Shown one piece after another: positions 47,601-54,452 of a stretch of 64,000 nt of DNA. The notes under the pieces were generated by a model. It had not been told where the DNA came from. It worked only from the letters and a program-made list of their open reading frames with translations, and ran no database searches. Source of the stretch: an uncultured Winogradskyella sp. (GTDB lineage: Bacteria; Bacteroidota; Bacteroidia; Flavobacteriales; Flavobacteriaceae); the NCBI RefSeq assembly GCF_947498345.1, contig NZ_CANMJY010000008.1, positions 124,001 to 188,000 of the forward strand. Direction: 5' to 3'. Both the position numbers and the translations under genes were made by a program. How positions within the stretch are numbered: the first letter of the stretch is position 1; the number at the start of each line of letters is the position of its first letter.

Positions 47601-47766
47601 CTCTACTGATATCCTTAGATCTTCACCTTATTATTGGGGTAGTTTTTACATCTTGGGAGATACAAATGCTGTAGAGCTTAGTAACTCATCTTCATATATG
47701 TATTATTATATGGGAGCATTTATAGTACTTATAATCTTCATTATCCTTTTCCGAAGAAAAAAATAA
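44677..47766 (+). CDS. TPR-CHAT domain protein (caspase-like peptidase family)
   Basis: About 1029 residues from the ATG at 44677, which gives a signal peptide (MTYFSLFCTQRLFTLLFILN, ending FVNAQ); the first in-frame ATG is at 44626. Eight or more TPR repeats occupy residues about 30-440. The CHAT domain fills about 680-1000, with the catalytic dyad His857 (LVHLALHAKI) and Cys905 (VVLSACNTGVG). A transmembrane helix ends the protein (YMGAFIVLIIFIILFRRKK). CHAT proteins are caspase-like; many are proteases triggered by partner binding. A periplasmic protease that could cut the TPR anti-sigma partner is possible; substrate unknown. Confidence 0.85.
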   Translation: MTYFSLFCTQRLFTLLFILNLFFVNAQQNDSLKITDLENGKELLFYGKYNESVSVFQKVLENFKSSKDYSKIAETYNLLSQAYFSNSRLDEALLSAQIALENSRKNDLKSNYEEANALDNIGNAQTAMGKFKEALTNYNLALNIRLQYIEKDNYGLVSSYYNLGTLFRSKGEFESALNYLNKALNTELKKTKKNKILQANNNEAMGFVYYDLSDFDTALSYFETMLDLSNEVYENNNPYFVKVYNNLGLIYSIKEQFNQSLEYYQKAIGVSINNYGVDRHPDQAKLNFNIGTIYRRQNQKSKALYHTKKSLDMALKVFGENHRNLFFPYSQIGQIYNDEKGIFYLMKALKICNETDKLRISYLYDYLYEAHTNVGNYSEALIYAKKALQIREDVFGENNVNIVRSNNIVSKSYMAVNDNQNALDQINKAINSNYLGYDRNNILAKTIKLTDFLDDDLLLESIKIKADIYLSLYNKEGLKEQLEESNLLYKKANSLINIKRNKKRNYDDKIKFSGIVKSIYAKNIETQLLLSKSQENKTSLDELFYFSEKSRANVLRELAKNTDAKNISHINTEILELENHIDTEIAKLTSNIIDEASKKQIDSSKAHKLEGNLFDLKRRKDSLETQIETDYPKYYELKYEKNIIEIYELQKQLEENTTFIEFFTSKNNVYVFIITKDNFHVEKLLIENLNEKIETLNESITSKEEASYISLSSNLYEQLIKPIRKHIIGNKLIIVPDESLWHLQFDLLITSNETKTYNQPNYLLFDYAISYANSASMLFENTKGIIKNDLLDECIAFSYTSSNSISNTTDIDLPGSRKEIKELSTIFKGKYLYGDQANETNFKNNVNYYKLVHLALHAKIDSLNPKHLKIFFSETEQDEKEDNILYGHELYNVNIPADLVVLSACNTGVGKINKGEGILSLGNAFQYAGAKSLMLSRWEISDETTPEVMKLFYTNIKSGMNKSVALQQAKINYLSSTDILRSSPYYWGSFYILGDTNAVELSNSSSYMYYYMGAFIVLIIFIILFRRKK

Positions 47767-47874
47767 ATTATTATTAAATAACAGATTTAGAAATAGTCTC
47801 AGCAAATTTTATGAGACAATTTTCACCTCCTTTTCGTCAATGATTGCAACTTTAAAAAATTTAGCTTAAAAAAC

Positions 47875-47912
47875 AGGGTAACAGAATAAAAATAATTGAA
47901 CAATAATACAAA
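47875..47912 (+). promoter_or_regulatory. bipartite ECF-type promoter, copy 1
   Basis: AGGGTAACA (47875-47883) and GAACAATAATACAAA (47898-47912), 14 bases apart, located 28 bases before the ATG of the cysteine-rich T9SS gene. The same two boxes recur with identical spacing before the VKOR gene. The layout (GC-containing -35, AT-rich -10) suits an ECF sigma. No TAnnTTTG box is present. Confidence 0.6.
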
Positions 47913-47940
47913 TTGATTGTTTAATTAAACTTAAAATACT

Positions 47941-50067
47941 ATGAGATTATACTTTTACAAAGTACTAACGATTCTGTTTATATGTACTAGCATGGGCGGT
48001 TTTTCGCAAAACAACTGTATTGATACTTTTGATAGTGGTCAACTACTTAATAACAACTATAATTTAAGAGGTGCGTCAACAAACCAATTAGGTAACAATC
48101 TTACTGCTGATCACTACGCCTATTGCGGCAATAATGATCCTGCTTCAGTTCAAAGTTTGAGTTTTCCTTTCAACCAAACCAATAATTTTCAGGATGCTGC
48201 TACTCAAGTAACTTCAGGGATTGAACAATATCTATCAAGTCAATTAGGAGTATCTCTTAACAGAACAATTGGATCCAGAGCCCTCAAATTAAATCCAACA
48301 ATGGAATTGAATATTAGCAATAGAACAACAATTTCTAGGAATATTCAATTAGATGGTGACTTTCTTAATTTTGACTTCATACACTTAGGATTGGTACCTG
48401 ACAGCAATAATGATCACATAAATGGCTTTCTAGAATATAAATTAATTGATGCCAATAACCCAAGTGTTATTTTAGATCAAGGATGTTATAATATCACAAA
48501 TGACACCTCAGCTAGTGAATTTAATCTTTACACAAGAGCCTATCATCCTACCATTTCTAGTCAGCTAATAGCATATACACCAAATTGGGTAACACACAGC
48601 ATAGATCTAAGCTCAATTAATGCAAATAATGCTGTATTAGAATTAACTGTATCTGACTGTGGCACTTTAGGCGCAGAGGGACAAAAACATTTTAGTACTG
48701 CTTATATCGACAATATTTGTATTACTTCATGTGATGATAACACAGGTAGTATAAAAATGGATGCTTTTGTCAGACTAAATTGTCCAACTGAAAACTTTAT
48801 AGTTTCTGGACTTTATGAAAACCCAGGTTGCAGTACAGATGCTGTCTCTATAACTGCTTACATTGCTCCTTACGACACAAGTAATCCTAATGGAACTTCA
48901 AACGCAACTCCAATTGCTACAGGCACTTTTAATGATTCAAATTTTAGCTTTGATATTAATCCAAATACTTTAGATTTTATACCATTTCAAGACTATAACA
49001 TATTTGTCATTGTAACGTTCTCTGATGGAAGCACAGCAGTTGGTCATCGTAAATACTGGGAGCTCACTTTTGATGATTGTGATACAACTTCAAATCCGTG
49101 TGAAGATTCACCAATAACGATCAACAGCGAAATACCAAAATGCAATGATTTAAACCTAGAAGGTGACTTTAGTTTTGAAATATGCGGAGATTACTGCGCT
49201 GATAACACTAATGGTCCTTATTTAATATATATGTATCTTGAAATCCTCGACGTAGATAACGATAGCCAGATTATTAACACAATCACTACGCCTTCATCTT
49301 TTACTGAAACCAACTATTGCTTTGAAATTACAAATTCAGATTTCGATAATGGATCAACTGGAAATTATGATTTTAAAGTAACTGCTCTTTTTCAAAATAG
49401 TGATGGCTCTTACTATGAAGAAGATGTAACTGTAGGAAGGTTATCATTTGATGATTGTCAAGAAAATGGTTGCGAATTGATTAGTGAAGCACAATTATCT
49501 TTTTCTAATACCACTGGATATGTACTATCATGGGAAAACATTCCAAATGCAACTTATGAACTTGAATTTGTAGTGGACTATTCGTGCTTTTCTAGTCCTT
49601 TTCCACCTTTAGATGATAACGCTGCTACTTTCATTACAACAAATAATTCTATTAGTCTTTCAAACGACATAACTCCAGTAACGGGTGGAAGATCATGGCA
49701 ATATCGCATTAGAACAGGGCCTAATTGCCCATGGACTGAATGGTGCTGCGTGGCATATGCCCGAATAGATACAAGTTGCTCCTCTAGCCTCGGCAGAAAA
49801 AAAAGTAATAAAAAACAACATAAAGATCTGAATTTGGTTTCTATCTATCCAAATCCTGCAACGAGCGCGCTTACTATCGCAACAGACGACTCAAAAATAG
49901 ATTATATAGGGCTTTATAATATTTATGGAAAGCCGCTATTACAAGTTAAAAATGTAGATGCTTTTCAAAAAAGTATTCAAACCGATAGATTCGCAAGAGG
50001 ATATTATGTTGTCAAAGTGACTCTTAAAGACGGAAGCACAGAACATAAAAATGTAATCTTAAAGTAA
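47941..50067 (+). CDS. cysteine-rich secreted protein with T9SS sorting domain
   Basis: 708 residues. Signal peptide MRLYFYKVLTILFICTSMGG... then a beta-rich N-terminal domain with no recognised family. Two similar domains follow at about residues 270-385 and 388-510; both end in a TFDDC/SFDDC...C pattern and contain an SDGS turn. The C-terminus (VSIYPNPATSALTIAT ... ARGYYVVKVTLKDGS) is a type A sorting domain. Twenty-one cysteines follow the signal peptide, unusual for this class and suggesting disulfides. It is expected at the cell surface. It shares its promoter motif with the VKOR operon next to it. Confidence 0.85.
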   Translation: MRLYFYKVLTILFICTSMGGFSQNNCIDTFDSGQLLNNNYNLRGASTNQLGNNLTADHYAYCGNNDPASVQSLSFPFNQTNNFQDAATQVTSGIEQYLSSQLGVSLNRTIGSRALKLNPTMELNISNRTTISRNIQLDGDFLNFDFIHLGLVPDSNNDHINGFLEYKLIDANNPSVILDQGCYNITNDTSASEFNLYTRAYHPTISSQLIAYTPNWVTHSIDLSSINANNAVLELTVSDCGTLGAEGQKHFSTAYIDNICITSCDDNTGSIKMDAFVRLNCPTENFIVSGLYENPGCSTDAVSITAYIAPYDTSNPNGTSNATPIATGTFNDSNFSFDINPNTLDFIPFQDYNIFVIVTFSDGSTAVGHRKYWELTFDDCDTTSNPCEDSPITINSEIPKCNDLNLEGDFSFEICGDYCADNTNGPYLIYMYLEILDVDNDSQIINTITTPSSFTETNYCFEITNSDFDNGSTGNYDFKVTALFQNSDGSYYEEDVTVGRLSFDDCQENGCELISEAQLSFSNTTGYVLSWENIPNATYELEFVVDYSCFSSPFPPLDDNAATFITTNNSISLSNDITPVTGGRSWQYRIRTGPNCPWTEWCCVAYARIDTSCSSSLGRKKSNKKQHKDLNLVSIYPNPATSALTIATDDSKIDYIGLYNIYGKPLLQVKNVDAFQKSIQTDRFARGYYVVKVTLKDGSTEHKNVILK

Positions 50068-50088
50068 GTCTTATCTAATAATTTTAAT

Positions 50089-50123
50089 AAAAAGCTGTTT
50101 AGTTTAATCTAGGCAGCTTTTTT
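50089..50123 (+). terminator. terminator after the T9SS gene
   Basis: Stem AAAAAGCTG (50089-50097) and CAGCTTTTT (50114-50122), 16-base loop, T-run. It begins 22 bases past the stop codon and separates this gene from the VKOR operon. Confidence 0.8.
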
Positions 50124-50139
50124 AAAAATTTAAAAAAAT

Positions 50140-50177
50140 AGGGTAACAATTTTTTGTTTTTAGAACAGTAATATAAA
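50140..50177 (+). promoter_or_regulatory. bipartite ECF-type promoter, copy 2
   Basis: AGGGTAACA (50140-50148) and GAACAGTAATATAAA (50163-50177), in the same 23-base register as the copy at 47875. It lies 17 bases before the GTG start of the VKOR fusion gene, directly after a terminator, so it is the likely start of the peptide-export operon. Confidence 0.6.
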
Positions 50178-50194
50178 CTATAAAATCTATTACT

Positions 50195-51805
50195 GTGAAA
50201 GACGCACTTAGCTACCAAACACAACAATTATTAAAAGCCAACAAAATAATAATTGATTTTAATGAGCTAGAGTTTCAAATCCAAAGCCATCCTACCTACC
50301 CAAGTTTACATGCAATTACTGGAGTACTCGATCATTTTAATATTGAAAACTTAGCATTAGATGTTCCGATTACAGCTAATGTTTTAAGGCATCTTCCAAA
50401 TACTTTTTTAGCACAAATTAATATTGAGGAGCAAAAACAATTTGCCGTAGTTTCAAAAATTAAGAATAACTATCATTTAATTTTTGATTCTAAATCTAAG
50501 AAGACAGTATCAGAATCCGATTTCCTTAATCAGTTTACTGGTATTGTTTTGGCTGTAGATAAAACCGAGTCAGATCTAAGTAATAATTATTCAAATATAA
50601 GATCAAATATCATTAGAGGTCTTGCTATTGGTTCTGCAATAGTATTTGTTTTGCTTTTTGCGAACACCAATCCAAGCATTATTAACATTTTATTTCTAAC
50701 TACTTCTATTTTAGGCGCTTACATTTCTTTTACAATTTTAAAGCAAGAACAAGGTGAAAGTACATTACTTGGTAATGCTTTTTGTTCTAACCCAACAGAA
50801 AAGAAAAGTTGTAATGCCGTATTATCATCAAAAGGCGCAACGGTTTTTGAAGGCTTTAAATTAAGTGACATGAGCTTTATTTACTTCACGAGCTTAGGAT
50901 TAGCTACATTTCTATTGGTTATAGTTAATGAAAGCGTTTTCATTCCAAAACTTATCAGTGCTTTGGCATTGTCAATAACTGTATATTCTATTTACTATCA
51001 AATAAGAGTTGTAAAAAAATGGTGTTTCCTTTGCTTATGTATAGTAGGGCTCATATGGTTACAAGCGGGTCTTTTTGCTATAGATAACGTTCCTAACTTT
51101 ACGTTATCTAGTATTCTTTTCACTACACTTTCATTTATATCCATAGGAGCTATATGGCTTTTTATGTCTAAAATTTATAAAGACAATACAGTACTTAACA
51201 GAAGTAAAGTTGATTATTTTAAGTTTAAAAGAAACTTTGAATTATTTAATAGTCAATTAGATAAATCTAAAGTAATAGATACAAAAATTGACAACATAGA
51301 TGAAATAGAGTATGGTAACCCAAATAGTAATTTTAATATTACCATTATTACCAATCCGTTGTGTGGGCACTGTAAACCAGTCCATAAACTCATTGAGCAG
51401 ATTTTACAACAATATTCACAATCTGTTAAACTCACCATCAGATTTAACATTAATCCCAAGGATCCAGAGAGTGGTGCCGTAAAAATTGCGACTCGACTAT
51501 TAGATTTATATAATAATAGTACAGAAACATGTATGAAAGCCATGCACGAAATTTATGGTACTTCTACAATAAATGACTGGTTAAATAAGTGGAAATTATG
51601 CTCAGATCCAATACAATATCTAAGCATATTAAAAAATGAATATGATTGGTGCACTACCAATGGCACAAACTTTACCCCAGAAATTTTAATTAACGGCAAG
51701 TCATATCCATCAATATTTGACAGAAGTGACCTCATTTATTTTATCGAAGACTTACAAAGTGAAGCGAAACATCAAGTTAGACTTCCGGAAACAGAGAATA
51801 TCTAA
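50195..51805 (+). CDS. C39-like-VKOR-thioredoxin fusion protein
   Basis: 536 residues, GTG start. Residues 1-122 resemble a C39 peptidase domain but lack the catalytic Cys (the region reads SHPTYPSLHAITGVL), so it probably only binds leader peptides. Residues about 138-330 are a VKOR-type domain with several membrane helices, a loop cysteine pair (Cys197, Cys206) and the active site WCFLC (Cys277/Cys280). Residues 370-520 are a DsbA-like thioredoxin domain with CGHC (390-393) and a cis-Pro near FTPEIL. VKOR-thioredoxin pairs form disulfides de novo using quinone. With the PCAT exporter and two six-cysteine peptides next door, oxidation of those peptides is the likely job (inference). Confidence 0.85.
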   Translation: MKDALSYQTQQLLKANKIIIDFNELEFQIQSHPTYPSLHAITGVLDHFNIENLALDVPITANVLRHLPNTFLAQINIEEQKQFAVVSKIKNNYHLIFDSKSKKTVSESDFLNQFTGIVLAVDKTESDLSNNYSNIRSNIIRGLAIGSAIVFVLLFANTNPSIINILFLTTSILGAYISFTILKQEQGESTLLGNAFCSNPTEKKSCNAVLSSKGATVFEGFKLSDMSFIYFTSLGLATFLLVIVNESVFIPKLISALALSITVYSIYYQIRVVKKWCFLCLCIVGLIWLQAGLFAIDNVPNFTLSSILFTTLSFISIGAIWLFMSKIYKDNTVLNRSKVDYFKFKRNFELFNSQLDKSKVIDTKIDNIDEIEYGNPNSNFNITIITNPLCGHCKPVHKLIEQILQQYSQSVKLTIRFNINPKDPESGAVKIATRLLDLYNNSTETCMKAMHEIYGTSTINDWLNKWKLCSDPIQYLSILKNEYDWCTTNGTNFTPEILINGKSYPSIFDRSDLIYFIEDLQSEAKHQVRLPETENI

Positions 51806-51811
51806 AAAAAG

Positions 51812-51833
51812 CAAAGCCCAAAAGCGAGCTTTG
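51812..51833 (+). other. hairpin in the VKOR-PCAT junction
   Basis: CAAAGC (51812-51817) pairs with GCTTTG (51828-51833), seven bases after the VKOR stop codon. There is no T-run after it, so it may be a weak terminator or a processing or stability hairpin upstream of the leader element. Confidence 0.4.
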
Positions 51834-51843
51834 TAATGAACAG

Positions 51844-51888
51844 TATTCTCTCGCGAAGAACAGACATAAAATGTCTTTAATGCTCACG
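51844..51888 (+). ncRNA. structured leader element, copy 1 (short form)
   Basis: TATTCTCTCGCGAAGAA opens the element. Hairpin I is TTCT/AGAA with a 7-base loop CTCGCGA (51850-51856). Hairpin II is AGACAT-AAA-ATGTCT (51862-51876). The loop of hairpin II is too short for the pseudoknot seen in the other two copies. The element start lies 84 bases before the PCAT start codon. Identity of the first 15 bases and position mark it as a relative of copies at 54120 and 55752. Confidence 0.65.
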
Positions 51889-51927
51889 TAAATATAAATT
51901 TAAAATAAGAATCAGGTATAATCTGAA

Positions 51928-54117
51928 TTGAAAAAGAAATTCCCAACATATAACCAAACAGAAGCTAAAGACTGTGGTCCTACATGCATTAAAATCATTG
52001 CCAAGCATTATGGCAAATCTATAAACACACAAGAATTAAGGCAACTTAGCGAGACAACAAGACTTGGCAGTAATTTGATGTACTTAAGTGAAGCTGCAGA
52101 GTCTATAGGCTTTAGATCACTGGGTCTTAAGTTGACATATAAAAAATTAAAAGAAGCGCCTTTACCTTGCATTTTACATTGGAACAACGACCACTATGTT
52201 GTACTCTATAAAATAAAAAAAGATACTATATATATTTCTGACCCAGCTCATGGCCTTATAACATATACCAAACAAGAATTTATAAAATTTTGGATTGGTA
52301 AAAATGCTAATGAGAATACAGAAGATGGTATTGCCCTTATTTTAGAGCCTACACCCAACTTTTATCAAAATGAATTTGATGATGATAAAAAATTTGGTTT
52401 TAGCTTCATTTTTAAATATCTAATTAAGTACAAGAAATTTATAGTTCAGCTAATTATTGGCTTAATTGCTGGCAGTTTGCTACAACTTGTACTACCCTTT
52501 CTAACACAGAGTATTGTAGATATAGGTATACAGAACCAAGACCTCAACTTCATATATCTCATTCTTTTTGCACAGCTAGCATTATTTACAGGTAGAGCTT
52601 CATTAGAGGTTATTAGAAGTTGGATACTCTTACATCTTAGTACGCGTATAAACATCTCTCTTATTTCAGATTTTTTCATTAAGCTTATGAAGCTCCCCAT
52701 TTCTTACTTTGATGTAAGAATGACTGGAGATTTACTGCAACGCATTAATGATCATAAACGTATTGAACGTATTCTCACAACATCATCGTTAACCATCATA
52801 TTTTCATTCTTCAATTTTATTGTTTTCAGTTGCGTTCTTGCCTATTACAGCTTACAAATATTTGGAGTTTTCTTAATAGGCAGTGCCCTATACATCGTCT
52901 GGGTACTATTCTTTTTTAAAAAACGCAAAGCATTAGATTATAAGCGGTTTTCTCAAATAAGTGATGAGCAAAGCAAAGTCATAGAGCTCATCAATGGTAT
53001 GCAAGAAATTAAACTTCATAATGCTGAGCGACGCATGCGTTGGAATTGGGAATATGTACAAGCCAAACTGTTTAAAATTGCAACCAAAAGTCTTGCCTTA
53101 GAACAGACACAAAGTGTAGGGTCTAATCTAATTAACGAGCTAAAAAACATGTTCATCACAGTACTTTCAGCTACATTGGTTGTTGAAGGTAATATTACCT
53201 TAGGTATGATGATGGCCATAAGCTATATGGTTGGTCAACTTAATGGACCAATTATTCAACTAATAAGCTTTTTGAGAGAAATGCAAGACGCCAAAATTTC
53301 AATTGAACGTTTGGGTGAAATCCATAACATGGAAAATGAGGAAAATCCCGAAGACAATAAAATTGCAAATATTCCTAAAGAAGCAAATATAAGTCTTAAC
53401 AAAGTTTACTTTAAATATCCGGGAGCCTTAGAACCTGTAATAAGAGACCTAACGCTCATAATACCACCAAAAAAAACAACTGCTATTGTTGGTGTAAGTG
53501 GAAGTGGAAAAACCACCCTAATGAAACTTCTCTTGCGTTTCTATGAAACAGATAAAGGTGAGATCTCAGTTGGAAACTTTAACCTCAACAATATATCACA
53601 ACGGATTTGGCGAGAAAACTGTGGTGTAGTTATACAAGAAGGTTACATCTTTAATGATACCGTAGCTAGTAATATTGCCGTTGGCGAAGATTACATAGAT
53701 AAAGAAAGGTTACAGCATGCAGTTCATGTCGCTAACATATCAGATTACATAGCGCAATTACCCTTAGGATATAATACAAAAATAGGAAGCGAAGGCACAG
53801 GACTAAGTACAGGACAAAAACAACGCTTACTTATTGCCAGGTCAGTATATAAGAATCCAAGGTTTCTATTCTTTGATGAAGCTACCTCAGCATTAGATGC
53901 TAATAATGAAAAAACAATTATGGAAAAGCTAAACACTTTTTTTAAAGACAAAACTGCAGTGGTTATTGCACATCGCTTGAGTACGGTAAAAAATGCACAT
54001 CAAATTGTTGTACTTGACCAAGGTAAAATCGTCGAAATAGGAAATCATGATGAGTTGATAAAGAACAAGGCCAATTACTATAACCTAGTAAAAAATCAAT
54101 TAGAGCTAGGCAACTAA
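51928..54117 (+). CDS. peptidase-containing ABC transporter (PCAT, C39 type)
   Basis: 729 residues. Residues 1-130 are a C39 cysteine protease domain with Cys16 (EAKDCGPTC), His89 (NDHYVVLY) and Asp105 (SDPAHG). The membrane domain spans about 165-440. The ATPase has Walker A GVSGSGKTTL (about 520), signature LSTGQKQR, Walker B RFLFFDEATSALD and switch VIAHRLST, all intact. It starts at TTG, and the opening KKFPTYNQTEAKDCG matches the family. PCATs cut GG-type leader peptides on the cytoplasmic face and export the core. The two GG-leader peptides and the HlyD gene immediately downstream are natural partners. Confidence 0.95.
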   Translation: MKKKFPTYNQTEAKDCGPTCIKIIAKHYGKSINTQELRQLSETTRLGSNLMYLSEAAESIGFRSLGLKLTYKKLKEAPLPCILHWNNDHYVVLYKIKKDTIYISDPAHGLITYTKQEFIKFWIGKNANENTEDGIALILEPTPNFYQNEFDDDKKFGFSFIFKYLIKYKKFIVQLIIGLIAGSLLQLVLPFLTQSIVDIGIQNQDLNFIYLILFAQLALFTGRASLEVIRSWILLHLSTRINISLISDFFIKLMKLPISYFDVRMTGDLLQRINDHKRIERILTTSSLTIIFSFFNFIVFSCVLAYYSLQIFGVFLIGSALYIVWVLFFFKKRKALDYKRFSQISDEQSKVIELINGMQEIKLHNAERRMRWNWEYVQAKLFKIATKSLALEQTQSVGSNLINELKNMFITVLSATLVVEGNITLGMMMAISYMVGQLNGPIIQLISFLREMQDAKISIERLGEIHNMENEENPEDNKIANIPKEANISLNKVYFKYPGALEPVIRDLTLIIPPKKTTAIVGVSGSGKTTLMKLLLRFYETDKGEISVGNFNLNNISQRIWRENCGVVIQEGYIFNDTVASNIAVGEDYIDKERLQHAVHVANISDYIAQLPLGYNTKIGSEGTGLSTGQKQRLLIARSVYKNPRFLFFDEATSALDANNEKTIMEKLNTFFKDKTAVVIAHRLSTVKNAHQIVVLDQGKIVEIGNHDELIKNKANYYNLVKNQLELGN

Positions 54118-54119
54118 AA

Positions 54120-54172
54120 TATTCTCTCGCGAAGAATAGACGCAAATCTTGGGTGTCTATAATTGTCCAGGA
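54120..54172 (+). ncRNA. structured leader element, copy 2 (pseudoknot form)
   Basis: Hairpin I: ATTCT/AGAAT (54121-54125 with 54133-54137), loop CTCGCGA. Hairpin II: AGACGC (54138-54143) with GTGTCT (54153-54158), including one G-U pair. The loop bases TCTTGG (54147-54152) pair with CCAGGA (54167-54172) downstream, giving an H-type pseudoknot with stems of 6 and 6 pairs and loops of 3, 0 and 8. It begins two bases after the PCAT stop and 79 bases before the peptide 1 ATG. Confidence 0.7.
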
Positions 54173-54198
54173 AAAGTTTAAAGTATAAATATTTAATT

Positions 54199-54360
54199 AT
54201 GAAAAATTTATTAAAACTCGGAAAGGTTTTAAGCAAAAACCAGCTTAGAACGATCAATGGAGGAAAGAAGAGTTGTACAACAGCAAGCGAATGCGGCCCT
54301 ACACAATGTTGCAGTGCAATCCTTAGGGTTTGTTTGCCTAATACAAGTGTGTACTGTTAA
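54199..54360 (+). CDS. GG-leader peptide 1 with six-cysteine, knottin-like core
   Basis: 53 residues from the ATG at 54199; an in-frame TTG at 54163 falls inside the leader RNA and is rejected. The first 22 residues end in INGG and look like a double-glycine leader for C39 cleavage (MKNLLKLGKVLSKNQ...). The predicted 31-residue core has cysteines at 4, 10, 15, 16, 23 and 31: C-x5-C-x4-CC-x6-C-x7-C, the order of inhibitor-cystine-knot and colipase-like peptides. It is probably a secreted disulfide-rich peptide (bacteriocin, toxin or signal). Fold and activity are inferences. Confidence 0.8.
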   Translation: MKNLLKLGKVLSKNQLRTINGGKKSCTTASECGPTQCCSAILRVCLPNTSVYC

Positions 54361-54406
54361 TGATGATAATGAAGATTGATTATTAATATTCAAAATCATA
54401 TTAGTA

Positions 54407-54435
54407 AAGAAGAGGAATTAAAACCTCCTCTTCTT
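54407..54435 (+). terminator. hairpin after peptide 1
   Basis: AAGAAGAGG (54407-54415) pairs with CCTCTTCTT (54427-54435). No T-run follows, so it is likely a partial terminator, attenuator or 3' stabiliser between peptide 1 and the HlyD gene. The stem is the same GAAGAGGA word as the hairpin after peptide 2. Confidence 0.6.
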
Positions 54436-54452
54436 ATGTATAAATCATAAAA

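Noticed and set aside
50195..50560. Active C39 protease at the N-terminus of the VKOR fusion
   Set aside because: No cysteine occurs in the first 122 residues, so it cannot be a cysteine protease.
54163..54198. Upstream TTG start extending peptide 1 by 12 residues
   Set aside because: It falls inside the leader pseudoknot, and the ATG at 54199 gives a 22-residue leader equal to that of peptide 2.
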